Assembly (NCBI RefSeq): GCF_000014345.1 | Contig: NC_009879.1 | Coordinates: 310,001-374,000, forward strand | DNA length: 64,000 bases | Direction: 5' to 3' | Source: Rickettsia canadensis str. McKiel | Lineage (GTDB): Bacteria; Pseudomonadota; Alphaproteobacteria; Rickettsiales; Rickettsiaceae | Shown here: one piece after another, positions 18,307 through 27,429 of the stretch | How the letters are laid out: the number at the start of each line of letters is the position of its first letter | How positions within the stretch are numbered: position 1 is the first letter of the stretch | The notes under the pieces: model-generated | Database searches by the model: none | What the model saw: the letters and a program-made list of their open reading frames with translations, nothing else | Told to the model about the DNA's origin: nothing | Translations under genes and position numbers: made by a program

Positions 18307-19455
18307 TTAAAATCTATATAATTTATACTTAATAAAATACCAAAAATGATAAGCTACAAAACTACCGACTACGGCAAAAACGGAAAATAAGAAATCACTA
18401 CCGTTAATAGTGCCGTAAGGTACATGAGATGATAAAGCTCCAGCATATATACCGATGCTACACATTGAAAAATATGAAAACAAGGCTGTTCTGAGTTCGT
18501 AATCTCTAAATTTATCAATTAGTATTAAAATATTGCAAATAAAAATCGCCCCTAAACAATTACCGATTAGTATTATATATAATATATTAAGTTTTTTATT
18601 AGTGCCATGAAGTGGTAGTAAAATAAAGCAGATGAGTAAAATTATAGTTAGTGATAAATTAGCCAAATATTTATTTACTTTGCTTAATATGTAGCATATA
18701 GGAATTATAGACAAACCTATTAATAGGAAAATATATTTTAGTATAAGTCTTAAATTAATTAATGCTAATTTTTTCTTTAATGCAAACGCTTCATAATACC
18801 ATAATATATCCAAGGTGACATAAGCAACTACGAAGCCTGTCAATAATTGTAGTTCAACATTTTTTATTAAGGATGAGAATTGTGAATTTAAATTTAATTT
18901 ATGAGATGTAGGATTATAATGCAGAAATTCGGTTAGAATATTGATGCAGTATAATAACGCACACATTACTATAGTATTATTTGTTGGTTTTATAAATGGA
19001 TTTAATAAATCCACCATTAAATTTCCACCTGCCCATAACAATATTATACAAGCTAAAAAAAAATATTTCTTTCCTTTAACACTTTCAATAATGTGTAATG
19101 TTATAGAAGTGAAATATGAAAATATTCCAAAATTAATTAAAATAAAATTAATTTTAATTAGGGTATAATTATTCAATAAAATTAAATTTATTGTACAAAT
19201 AATTAATAAAGATAAGCTAATTAAAATAATTTTTGTATTGCTTAACTTATTAATTAACTGTGTTAAGGCAAAGCCTGCGATTATCGAGCCTATAAATTTA
19301 GTTTGATTTATATGATTTATTTGTTCTCCACCTAGATTTTTATTTATCAGTAAAAAATTTTGAAAATTATAAAAATTTATGGCATTGATACAGGAAAAAA
19401 TAAATATTCCCAAAAGTGAGAAAAAAATAGTTTTATAATCGTTTTTAAAAGTCAT
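18307..19455 (-). CDS. MFS-like multi-pass membrane protein
   Basis: A 382-residue protein with about 11-12 hydrophobic segments across its length and short loops, consistent with a major facilitator superfamily carrier. The sequence between segments 2 and 3 (GFALTQLINKLSNTKIILIS) resembles the usual MFS loop with a small basic turn. No substrate-specific motif is visible. Its N-terminal residues are MTFKNDYKTIFFSLLGI. It is monocistronic on this strand, separated by a 192-bp stretch with a repeat from lpxC. Rickettsia contain several such divergent MFS proteins. Confidence 0.65.
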   Translation of the reverse strand: MTFKNDYKTIFFSLLGIFIFSCINAINFYNFQNFLLINKNLGGEQINHINQTKFIGSIIAGFALTQLINKLSNTKIILISLSLLIICTINLILLNNYTLIKINFILINFGIFSYFTSITLHIIESVKGKKYFFLACIILLWAGGNLMVDLLNPFIKPTNNTIVMCALLYCINILTEFLHYNPTSHKLNLNSQFSSLIKNVELQLLTGFVVAYVTLDILWYYEAFALKKKLALINLRLILKYIFLLIGLSIIPICYILSKVNKYLANLSLTIILLICFILLPLHGTNKKLNILYIILIGNCLGAIFICNILILIDKFRDYELRTALFSYFSMCSIGIYAGALSSHVPYGTINGSDFLFSVFAVVGSFVAYHFWYFIKYKLYRF

Positions 19456-19881
19456 AAATTAAGTATTTGCTAAACATAAATACATGGTATATAACTCATA
19501 ATTAAATGATTAAGATTATTATCTTAAAAAATTAAAGAGATTCGTAATTCCATTATTTAAGTATATATATTTAAGTATATATGGATAGTTATTAGATTAA
19601 CAGCTTTTAATCAAGTATGGTAGTCTTATTTATAATTTGTATATAATTATTGTTTAATTTTAAAAAAATTAATGAATTAAATTATGAAAATATTTTAATG
19701 TAAGAAAAATAATAATATATTTTTTGGTATTTTAAAGAGGTGTTATTTGCAGTTTATCTAGAATTTCATTTTTGCTCTTTATAGATAAATTATCTATTTA
19801 AATTACAAGATAAGCAATGCTTTTTCTTAAGATACAAGCATTATATTAATTATTTGTTCTTCAAGTTCGTGAGCAAGATAA
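19456..19881 (+). promoter_or_regulatory. AT-rich intergenic region with leader hairpin before rne
   Basis: This 426-bp divergent region has no supported gene. TTTATCTA at 19753-19760 and TAGATAAA at 19782-19789 form an 8-bp stem in what would be the rne leader. RNase E mRNAs are autoregulated through structured leaders in some bacteria, so a role is possible but not shown. Confidence 0.35.
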
Positions 19882-21948
19882 ATGAATAAAAAAATTATAA
19901 TTGATGCTAATTTTCCAACTGAAACAAGAGTAGTTTTATTAGGACAAAGCAACAATATAGAAGATATTGAGTTTCAAACAACTGTAAGACAACAAAATAA
20001 AGGTAATATTTATTTAGCACAAGTCACAAGAATAGAACCGTCGCTACAAGCTGTTTTTATAGAGTACGGCATGGATAAAAGTGGTTTTTTACCATTTAGT
20101 GAAATTCATCCTAACTATTACAATTTGCCTGCCTCGGAGAGAAATTTTCCGGTTAATGCTTTTCCTGAAATAGCTCTTGCAAATATTACGGTTGAAGATG
20201 ATCAAGAGAAACCGATTGCTATATATGATTCTTTAGTTGATAGTGAAGAAATTGACCTAAAAACCATAGAAGATTTAGTAGAGAGTAAATTGCAGTCAGA
20301 ACTTAATTTAGAAGGGGCTGATGATATTGAAATTATTCAAAGCGGCATCGATTCCAATATTCCACAATATAAACAATATAAAGTTCAAGAAGTAATAAGA
20401 AAAAACCAAATATTATTGGTGCAAGTTACTAAAGAAGAACGAGGAAATAAGTGTGCCGCTTTTACTACTTACATATCCTTGGCTGGTAAATATTGTGTTT
20501 TAATGCCTAATAAAGGTTCGCAAAATGGTATATCGCGTAAAATATCAAATGTAGAAGAAAGAAAAAGACTGAAAGATATTTTAAATAAAATAGTAAGTGG
20601 AAATAGTTACAGTGTCATTGTTAGAACCGCAGGTAGAGGAAGTAGCTCCTTAGATTTGAAAAAAGACTATAATTATTTAGTAAGATTATGGAATAAAATT
20701 CGTAAAAGTACTATTAAATTCCCGGCTCCGTGTTTTATTCATGAAGAAGATAGTATAATACGTAAAACCATACGTGATATGTGTGATCACAATGTTAAAG
20801 AAGTAGTTATTCAAGGACAGGAAGCTTATGATGATGCTGCAAAATTTATGCAGGATTTATTACCTTCAGAGCTTTCAAAACTTAAAGCACATAAAAATAA
20901 AACTCCTATATTTACTCAGTTTCAAGTAGAAGAACAATTAGTTAAATTATATCAGCCTGTCGTAACATTACCTTCAGGAGGATATATTGTTATTAATCCT
21001 ACGGAGGCTCTAATTTCAATTGACGTAAATTCCGGTAAATCAACTTCTGAGAAAAATATTGAAGAAACAGCACTAAAAACTAATTTAGAAGCAGCTAAAG
21101 CAGTAGCAAAGCAAGTAAAGCTTAGAGATCTATCAGGTTTGATAGTTGTTGATTTTATAGACATGAGCGAAGCAAAGAATCGGAAAATTATTGAGCGATC
21201 CTTTAAAGAATTTTTAAGTCGTGATCGCGCTCGTATACAAACAGGTAATATTAGTCAGTTTGGATTACTTGAATTTTCACGACAGAGATTGCGTTCTTCT
21301 TTCTTAGAAACTAATTCGTCAATTTGTTCTCATTGTAATGGTAAAGGAGTCATTAGAGCTAATGATGCTAATGCTATGTTAATTTTACGCACTATAGAGA
21401 ACGAAATTTTTGAAGAAAGAATTGATGTAATAAATGTTTTTACCAATATCGCTTCAGTTATTTATTTACTTAATAATAAACGTGCCGAGATAAAATTTAT
21501 TGAAGAAAAATATAATATAAAGCTTAATTTTTATTCTGATCCTAATGCTACATCAGATAGTTATTCGATTGAAAAGGTAAAATTATTGAAGAAAAATAAC
21601 AATAATGTTAATTCTGTTAAGCCGGTGATCCAAAATCATAGTGCCGATTATACTGAAGACGAACCTCAAAAAGAACAATTACGCAAGAATAAACATAAAT
21701 GGAAGACAGTTAATAATAACGTTTCAGTTGAAGAAAAGAATAAAAAACTAGAGACCAAGCAAGAAGTGGAACAATCTACACAAAATGTAGAGGTTGTAAA
21801 TGAAGAGTCACAAATTATAGAAAATGATGTAGTAACAGCAGAAGTGCCAGCAACAAAAACATTAAAGCGTAGATATCGTAATAAAAAATCCAATAAGAAA
21901 GGTGCTGCTAATACCGCCACGGATACGGCAAAGAACGCAGACTCTTGA
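19882..21948 (+). CDS. rne: Ribonuclease E/G
   Basis: A 688-residue endoribonuclease of the RNase E/G family, central to mRNA decay and rRNA/tRNA processing. The S1 domain begins at about residue 38 (GNIYLAQVTRIEPSLQAVFI) and is interrupted by an acidic insertion (about 95-165), as is common in alphaproteobacteria. The catalytic Asp regions are ISIDVNSGKS (about 377-386) and VVDFIDM (about 421-427). The zinc-link CSHCNGKG is near 481-488. From about residue 570 the tail is Lys/Glu/Asn-rich, probably disordered and a scaffold or RNA-binding region. It is shorter than the E. coli protein (1061 residues) but longer than RNase G. Confidence 0.96.
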   Translation: MNKKIIIDANFPTETRVVLLGQSNNIEDIEFQTTVRQQNKGNIYLAQVTRIEPSLQAVFIEYGMDKSGFLPFSEIHPNYYNLPASERNFPVNAFPEIALANITVEDDQEKPIAIYDSLVDSEEIDLKTIEDLVESKLQSELNLEGADDIEIIQSGIDSNIPQYKQYKVQEVIRKNQILLVQVTKEERGNKCAAFTTYISLAGKYCVLMPNKGSQNGISRKISNVEERKRLKDILNKIVSGNSYSVIVRTAGRGSSSLDLKKDYNYLVRLWNKIRKSTIKFPAPCFIHEEDSIIRKTIRDMCDHNVKEVVIQGQEAYDDAAKFMQDLLPSELSKLKAHKNKTPIFTQFQVEEQLVKLYQPVVTLPSGGYIVINPTEALISIDVNSGKSTSEKNIEETALKTNLEAAKAVAKQVKLRDLSGLIVVDFIDMSEAKNRKIIERSFKEFLSRDRARIQTGNISQFGLLEFSRQRLRSSFLETNSSICSHCNGKGVIRANDANAMLILRTIENEIFEERIDVINVFTNIASVIYLLNNKRAEIKFIEEKYNIKLNFYSDPNATSDSYSIEKVKLLKKNNNNVNSVKPVIQNHSADYTEDEPQKEQLRKNKHKWKTVNNNVSVEEKNKKLETKQEVEQSTQNVEVVNEESQIIENDVVTAEVPATKTLKRRYRNKKSNKKGAANTATDTAKNADS

Positions 21949-22002
21949 TTTTACAGCTTTAATTGTTAAGGTATTGTATATGACTCGGTAAATGTTCTTT
22001 AT

Positions 22003-22118
22003 GTAATTCCCGCAGAGGCGGAAAATAACCTTAATTCAAAAATTACATATTTGAAAAATAAGTATATAAAAACAAGTTTTTTATATATTTTACTGGATTC
22101 TTGCCTCCGCGAGAATTA
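22003..22118. repeat. Type B palindromic repeat between rne and ctaA
   Basis: The element opens GTAATTCCCGCAGAGGCGG and closes TGGATTCTTGCCTCCGCGAG, with the interior AATAACCTTAATTC and AACAAGTTTTTTATAT. The arm GCAGAGGCGG pairs with CCGCGAG-like sequence at the other end. Confidence 0.78.
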
Positions 22119-22154
22119 AATATAAAAAAACAAAAACATAAACTTTAAATAAAA

Positions 22155-23171
22155 GTGCAGCAAAGTTTAATTACAAAATGGTTGTCTATCAGTTGTATAA
22201 TGGTCATAGCGATGATTGTTATAGGAGGTATAACAAGACTTACAGGTTCTGGTTTATCTATAGTAGAGTGGCGTCCGATAACAGGTATTTTACCACCTTT
22301 GAGCTTTGAAGCTTGGCAAGTGGAGTTTGCTAAATATAAAGCTTTTCCCGAATATAATTACGTTAATTACAGAATGACTTTATCACAGTTTAAATTTATT
22401 TATCTGTTAGAGTTTATACATCGGTTACTTGGTAGAATTACAGCTTTAATATATATTGTACCTTTAATATATTTTTATTTTAAAGGCATTATAAAAAATC
22501 GTGATATTGCACCTTATATCATTGCTTTGTTGTTATTGTATGTACAAGGTTTTATGGGGTGGTATATGGTTAAAAGCGGTTTATTGAATAACCCTTCTGT
22601 GAGTCATTTACGGCTTGCTTTTCATTTAATTATCGCCGTAATTATTTATCACATACTTTTTTATCAATTAATAAAAAATCGTTGTGATATTTTGTTAATC
22701 CTGTCACAAACAGATTTAAAATTACCGTTACGATTTTCTAGTGTTGCTATTACTGTAATATACCTGCAAATTTTTTTAGGTGCTTTAGTTGCAGGGCTTG
22801 ATGCAGGGCTGATATATAATAGTTTCCCGCTAATGGGTGATAATTTTATTCCAACGGCGATAAAAGATAATTTCTTTGATCTTAAAAATTGGTATGATCC
22901 GGTTTTTATACAATGCATACATCGTTTAGGCGGTTATAGCGTATTTTTGGTTGTTATGGCTTTAGCAACTTACTTATTAAAAATAGAGCATCCGAAATTA
23001 AATAAAATAGCATATTTTCTAATTATTGCATTATTAATGCAGATATCTACCGGAATAATTACTCTTTTATATTCTGTACCTATAATCATTGCCTCTACTC
23101 ATCAATTTTTTGCAATAGTGCTTTTATCAGTAATAATTTGGTGCTATTTTTTAATAAAAACTTCTAAATGA
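22155..23171 (+). CDS. ctaA: Heme A synthase (COX15/CtaA)
   Basis: A 338-residue membrane enzyme that oxidises heme O to heme A for cytochrome c oxidase. Eight hydrophobic segments are visible. Conserved motifs include GGITRLTGSGLSIVEWRP (about residues 24-41), the His in EFIHRLLGR (about 86-94), HLRLAFHL (about 152-159), and in the second half FIQCIHRLGGY (about 249-259) and STHQFF (about 313-318). These His residues bind heme. The start is GTG at 22155. It overlaps the next gene by four bases. Confidence 0.95.
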   Translation: MQQSLITKWLSISCIMVIAMIVIGGITRLTGSGLSIVEWRPITGILPPLSFEAWQVEFAKYKAFPEYNYVNYRMTLSQFKFIYLLEFIHRLLGRITALIYIVPLIYFYFKGIIKNRDIAPYIIALLLLYVQGFMGWYMVKSGLLNNPSVSHLRLAFHLIIAVIIYHILFYQLIKNRCDILLILSQTDLKLPLRFSSVAITVIYLQIFLGALVAGLDAGLIYNSFPLMGDNFIPTAIKDNFFDLKNWYDPVFIQCIHRLGGYSVFLVVMALATYLLKIEHPKLNKIAYFLIIALLMQISTGIITLLYSVPIIIASTHQFFAIVLLSVIIWCYFLIKTSK

Positions 23172-24079
23172 TCATCGATGTTAATACTCCTATTTCTTCT
23201 AGATTAGATAAATATTTAAAACGTCTATATCCGTTATTAACTCAAGGAGTAATAGAGAAAGCATTACGTCAAAAACAAATTATCGTTAATGCTCGGAAAG
23301 CAGAAGCTAGTTTAAGAGTAATAGACGGTGATAAAATTTTTATTAGTGATAAGTTTAATTTACCTGTTAAACAACCCGAAAAATTAGTTTTTACCGATGC
23401 CGAAATTAAGCTAGCAAAGAAAATTACCACCGATTATTTGATATATGAAGATGATAATTTAATAGCTATAAATAAACCTGCAGGGCTTGCTACTCAAGGT
23501 GGTAGTAAAATCAATTTATCTATTGACTCTGCATTAAAATATTTGAATTATAAAGGTGCTGATTTTAAACTAGTACATAGGTTAGATAAAGAAACAAGCG
23601 GTTTGCTCTTAATAGCCAAAAATTATTTAAGTAGTATAAAGTTTCATGATGCTTTTAAAGATAAATTGGTTGTAAAAACATATTTTGCCGTAACCTATGG
23701 GAAGCCAATTAAAAATGTAGGCGAAGTTAGAAGTAATATAGAAAAGAGTAAGGGAAGTACACGTAAAATTACTGATATTGATAGTGAAAATGGTAAACTT
23801 GCCATTACTTATTATAAATTACTTAAATCACTTGATAATAACTTATTTTTAATTGAATTTACTCCGATTACAGGTAAAATGCATCAATTAAGGTTGCACG
23901 CTAAATTATTAGGTTGCCCGATACTTGGAGATGATAAGTATGGCAATAAAGAAATTATGCCGTATAGTCAATATATGTTCTTGCATGCTAATCATATATG
24001 TTTATCTGAAAAGGTTTTTGGTACAGAGATTAATTTAGAAGCAAAACTACCGTTTTATTTTACTAGGCGTCTTACATAA
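23168..24079 (+). CDS. rluC: Pseudouridine synthase, RluC/RluD family
   Basis: A 303-residue rRNA pseudouridine synthase. An N-terminal S4 RNA-binding domain (about residues 10-70; SRLDKYLKRLYP) is followed by the catalytic domain with INKPAGLATQGG and the active-site Asp in LVHRLDKETSGLLLIAK (about 136-152), then FTPITGKMHQLRLHA and GCPILGDDKYG. RluC or RluD identity for particular 23S uridines cannot be decided by eye. It starts within ctaA (ATGA). The last four codons and the stop lie in the left arm of the palindrome 24068-24209. Confidence 0.93.
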   Translation: MIIDVNTPISSRLDKYLKRLYPLLTQGVIEKALRQKQIIVNARKAEASLRVIDGDKIFISDKFNLPVKQPEKLVFTDAEIKLAKKITTDYLIYEDDNLIAINKPAGLATQGGSKINLSIDSALKYLNYKGADFKLVHRLDKETSGLLLIAKNYLSSIKFHDAFKDKLVVKTYFAVTYGKPIKNVGEVRSNIEKSKGSTRKITDIDSENGKLAITYYKLLKSLDNNLFLIEFTPITGKMHQLRLHAKLLGCPILGDDKYGNKEIMPYSQYMFLHANHICLSEKVFGTEINLEAKLPFYFTRRLT

Positions 24080-24209
24080 CTTGCTTCTAAAGGTCATTTG
24101 GACAATGATTGGTACACTCGAATCCTCACGTACTTTTTTTGTACGCTGTGGTTTTCTGCGTTCCGTTTCTTCTTCAAATTCCTCTGTATTAACTTCGTTA
24201 TGTAAGACG
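24068..24209. repeat. 142-bp palindromic element with perfect 13-bp terminal inverted repeat
   Basis: CGTCTTACATAAC at 24068-24080 is the exact reverse complement of GTTATGTAAGACG at 24197-24209. The interior contains CGTACTTTTTTTGTACG, a small nested hairpin, and TGCGTTCCG shared with the element at 1572-1697. The left arm encodes the end and stop of rluC. No ORF of its own is evident. Confidence 0.8.
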
Positions 24210-24240
24210 TCTACTGATAAGTTTGTGGAGTGTTGAAGTT

Positions 24241-25422
24241 ATGATTCGTAGATATCTTTTATTATTACTTTTTTTAATTAATAATTGCATTAATTGTTTT
24301 GCAGATATACAGCAAAGAATCAATGAGGCAGAAAAAGAATATCTAAGTAATAGATTTTTAAATGCCGTTTTTATGTTTGCTGATGATTATAAACCTTTAT
24401 TAACCGGTGCTAAAGGAATCTTTGCTTTAAATGGTGAGCAATTAAAAGCAAATGAAATGATGCCTATTGCTTCTGCTACAAAGCCTTTTACAGCGGCAGG
24501 AATCTTAAAATTACAAGAACAGGAATTATTAAATATTAACGATAAAATCTATAAATATCTTGATCCGGAAATGTGGGGTGGAAAAGTGCCGGATTGGGCA
24601 TATAAAATATCTATTCATAATTTATTAACGCATAGTAGCGGTATTGCCGAATATTTTAGTTTTGTTAAACTTGATTTTAATATGTCTAAGAAAGAAATTC
24701 ACAAGAAAATATTACAATTTGTTTCTTCTAAGCCTTTAGAAATATCTATAGGAAAAAAATTTAAATATAGTAATACTAATTTTGTTATACTTGGTATGAT
24801 TATCGAAAAAGTAGCTAAAAAAGATTTAGGTAACTTTTTTTATGATGAATTTTTTAAACCTCTTAATATGAAATCTACTAGTTTTGCTTCATATAGTGAA
24901 GCCGCTAGAATCCAAAAGAATGTTATTAGTTCTAATTATCCGGTAAGATATTTTTTAACACCCAATAATAGTAATAAGCCTATATTTACTCCTGTAACAG
25001 CTGATTTTTTAGCTGTTCCTTATGCAGATGGGGGAATAATATCGACACCAAATGATCTAGTTAAATGGTACAGGGCATTAAATGATGGGAAAATTCTTTC
25101 TAAGAAGTCATATAAACTTATGACTACTAAATATTTTTTAGCAAAAGATATAGACGGGCGTAAATCTTATATGGGTTACGGTATTTTTCTTACCGATCTT
25201 GATTCTAAGCATTTAATGATTCATTATACGGGAAAGGCACTTGGAATACAAAGTGAAGTAGGATATGTTTTGCCTAATAATCTTTACTTTGCTATACTTA
25301 GTAATACTATGATTAAAATTCCTGAAGCAGAAAAAGATAAAATTGACATGAAAAATCCTTTAAATCAGCTTGGAATAATTTATTTCAGAGATGCAATAAT
25401 AGGGGCAGCTATAAAAAATTAA
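24241..25422 (+). CDS. Serine beta-lactamase-like / class C penicillin-binding protein
   Basis: About 393 residues from the preferred ATG at 24241 (a TTG at 24223 would add six residues). The N-terminus MIRRYLLLLLFLINNCINCF is a signal peptide, so the protein is exported. The active-site S-x-x-K is ASATKPF (about residues 77-83), the second motif Y-x-N is YSNTN near 175, and HYTGKALG near 327 takes the place of the K/H-T-G box. Class C-type serine hydrolases include beta-lactamases, DD-peptidases and esterases, and the exact activity is not predictable here. The next gene begins directly after its stop, suggesting co-transcription. Confidence 0.88.
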   Translation: MIRRYLLLLLFLINNCINCFADIQQRINEAEKEYLSNRFLNAVFMFADDYKPLLTGAKGIFALNGEQLKANEMMPIASATKPFTAAGILKLQEQELLNINDKIYKYLDPEMWGGKVPDWAYKISIHNLLTHSSGIAEYFSFVKLDFNMSKKEIHKKILQFVSSKPLEISIGKKFKYSNTNFVILGMIIEKVAKKDLGNFFYDEFFKPLNMKSTSFASYSEAARIQKNVISSNYPVRYFLTPNNSNKPIFTPVTADFLAVPYADGGIISTPNDLVKWYRALNDGKILSKKSYKLMTTKYFLAKDIDGRKSYMGYGIFLTDLDSKHLMIHYTGKALGIQSEVGYVLPNNLYFAILSNTMIKIPEAEKDKIDMKNPLNQLGIIYFRDAIIGAAIKN

Positions 25423-26244
25423 ATGAAGATAGTTACTTGGAATATTAATTCATTGCGTCTACGGATTGATTTATTAAGAAAATTAGCGCATGAACATAAG
25501 CCGGATATTATCTTGCTTCAAGAAACAAAGGTTGCTGATTCATTATTCCCTCTTGAAGTTATTAAAAATATAGGCTATGAACATATAATATATTCAGGAC
25601 AAAAATCATATAACGGTGTTGCTATTATTTCTAAATTTCCTTTGAATAATGTTTTTTCTTTGGAATTATATAATAGTGATAAAAGGCATATAGCAGCTAC
25701 TGTTAATGATATAGAAGTACATAATTTTTATGTTCCTGCCGGTGGTGATATACCTGATATAGAGATAAACTTAAAATTTAAGCATAAGCTGGAATATGTA
25801 AGGTTAATGCAGGAATGGTTAACCGTTAACCGTACTAAAAATGATAAAATTATCATTGTCGGTGATCTCAATATCGCTCCGCATGAGCATGATGTATGGT
25901 CTAGTAGGCAATTGCGAAATGTTATCAGTCATACCGATATTGAGCGCTCATTATTGGTAGGGTTACAAAACTCGTTAGGTTTTATCGACAGTAGCAGGCA
26001 TTTCATATCACTTGACGAAAAGTTCTATACTTGGTGGAGTTACAGAAATATAGATTGGAAAAAATCTAACAGAGGCAGAAGACTTGATCATATTTGGGTG
26101 AGTAATAATTTAAAAGATGCATTATTTTCTATAAATTTACTATCAGAAGCACGTGATTGGGTACCGCCGTCAGATCATGTGCCATATTTTGTGAATTTTA
26201 ATTTTGATGGTGTCATGCCACGAGCTTGTAACAGGATCCAATAA
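25423..26244 (+). CDS. xth: Exodeoxyribonuclease III (AP endonuclease)
   Basis: A 273-residue enzyme of the ExoIII/APE1 family for base-excision repair at abasic sites. Motifs are TWNINSLRLR (about residues 4-13), ILLQETKV with the metal Glu (about 31-38), YNGVAIISK, YVPAGGD, GDLNIAPHEHDVW (about 145-157), FYTWWSYR, GRRLDHIWVS and the catalytic SDHVPYF. The normal family end is reached just after SDHVPYFVNF; the extra residues VMPRACNRIQ and the stop are encoded by a type A repeat starting at 26212. Confidence 0.95.
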   Translation: MKIVTWNINSLRLRIDLLRKLAHEHKPDIILLQETKVADSLFPLEVIKNIGYEHIIYSGQKSYNGVAIISKFPLNNVFSLELYNSDKRHIAATVNDIEVHNFYVPAGGDIPDIEINLKFKHKLEYVRLMQEWLTVNRTKNDKIIIVGDLNIAPHEHDVWSSRQLRNVISHTDIERSLLVGLQNSLGFIDSSRHFISLDEKFYTWWSYRNIDWKKSNRGRRLDHIWVSNNLKDALFSINLLSEARDWVPPSDHVPYFVNFNFDGVMPRACNRIQ

Positions 26245-26282
26245 GAAAAAGACTAGATCCCGTGATTAAGTTATAGAATGAC
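26212..26282. repeat. Type A repeat overlapping the 3' end of xth
   Basis: GTCATGCCACGAGCTTGTAA at the left and CCCGTGATTAAGTTATAGAATGAC at the right, with GGATCC and AGACTAGATCC inside. It supplies the last codons and stop of xth. Confidence 0.75.
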
Positions 26283-26311
26283 ATAAGACTAAAAATATTA
26301 AGGAGTAATTA

Positions 26312-27301
26312 GTGGATATTAAGTTAGGAAAATATAAGCCGATAAAGGAAGAATATATAAAAAGCTTTAAAAATATGATCCTACTGCGGCGTTTTGAAGA
26401 AAAATGTAGTCAGTTATATGGAATGGGAGAAATAGGTGGTTTTTGTCATTTATATATAGGTCAGGAAGCAGTAATTTCTGCAGTAGATATAGTTAAAAAA
26501 AAAGGTGATAGTACTATTACTAGCTATCGTGATCATGCTCATGTTATTTTAGCGGGAACTGAGCCTAAGTATGTTCTAGCCGAGCTTATGGGGCGAGCTA
26601 CAGGCTGCTCAAAAGGCAAGGGCGGTTCTATGCATTTATTTGATGTACCGAACAAATTTTATGGTGGACACGGTATAGTAGGTGCTCAAGTGCCGATAGG
26701 TACAGGGCTTGCTTTTGCTGAAAAATATAATGGTACTAATAATATTTGTTTTACTTTTTTAGGTGACGGTGCCGTTAATCAAGGTCAGGTATATGAAGCC
26801 TTTAATATGGCTGCTTTATGGGGTTTAGCAGTAGTTTATATTATTGAAAATAACGAATATTCAATGGGCACTTCCGTTGTCCGCTCAACCTTTATGCGTG
26901 ATTTATATAAGAAAGGGGAATCATTTGGGATTAAAGGATTTCAGCTAGACGGTATGAATTTTGAAGAAATGTATGATGGTACTAAACAAGCTGCAGAATA
27001 TGTTAGGGAGACTAGTCAGCCGCTGATATTAGAAGTAAAGACTTATCGTTATCGTGGGCATTCAATGTCTGATCCGGCAAAATATCGCAGCAAAGAAGAA
27101 GTTGAGCAATATAAAAAGCGTGATCCGTTAGTAATAATAAGAAAAACGATACTCGACGATAAATATGCAACCGAAGCGGATTTAAAGGAAATAGAGCAGT
27201 CGGTAAAAGAAATTTTAAAAGAAGCAGTAGAGTTTTCAGAAAATTCGCCGTTGCCTGATGAAGGTGAGTTATATACGAATATTTTTCATACCATGGTTTG
27301 A
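26312..27301 (+). CDS. pdhA: Pyruvate dehydrogenase E1 component, alpha subunit
   Basis: A 329-residue thiamine-diphosphate-dependent subunit. The start is GTG at 26312, preceded by AAGGAGTAATTA. Motifs are MILLRRFEEKCSQLYGMGEI (about residues 22-41), GGSMHLFD, the TPP-binding GDGAVNQGQ ... N-N from LGDGAVNQGQVYEAFNMAAL through IIENNEYSMGT (about 150-186), and the phosphorylation-loop region YRYRGHSMSDPAKYR (about 247-261). With PdhB it forms E1, which decarboxylates pyruvate for the pyruvate dehydrogenase complex. The final residues TMV and the stop lie in a type A repeat. Confidence 0.97.
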   Translation: MDIKLGKYKPIKEEYIKSFKNMILLRRFEEKCSQLYGMGEIGGFCHLYIGQEAVISAVDIVKKKGDSTITSYRDHAHVILAGTEPKYVLAELMGRATGCSKGKGGSMHLFDVPNKFYGGHGIVGAQVPIGTGLAFAEKYNGTNNICFTFLGDGAVNQGQVYEAFNMAALWGLAVVYIIENNEYSMGTSVVRSTFMRDLYKKGESFGIKGFQLDGMNFEEMYDGTKQAAEYVRETSQPLILEVKTYRYRGHSMSDPAKYRSKEEVEQYKKRDPLVIIRKTILDDKYATEADLKEIEQSVKEILKEAVEFSENSPLPDEGELYTNIFHTMV

Positions 27302-27360
27302 CTACGGTATCTAGCAAAAATAAAAAAAGACTGGACCTAGCTCACAAATCGTGGGATGAC
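27286..27360. repeat. Type A repeat overlapping the 3' end of pdhA
   Basis: TCATACCATGGTTTGACTAC at the left and CTCACAAATCGTGGGATGAC at the right, interior ATCTAGCAAAAATAAAAAAAGACTGGACC. Both ends pair approximately. It encodes the last codons and TGA stop of pdhA and separates pdhA from pdhB. A short AT-rich piece with TGGATTCACGC follows at 27372. Confidence 0.78.
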
Positions 27361-27429
27361 CATTTGAGATTACTGGATTCACGCTTTCGCGGCAATGACA
27401 TCGCACATTTAACTTAAATAAGAAGAAAA

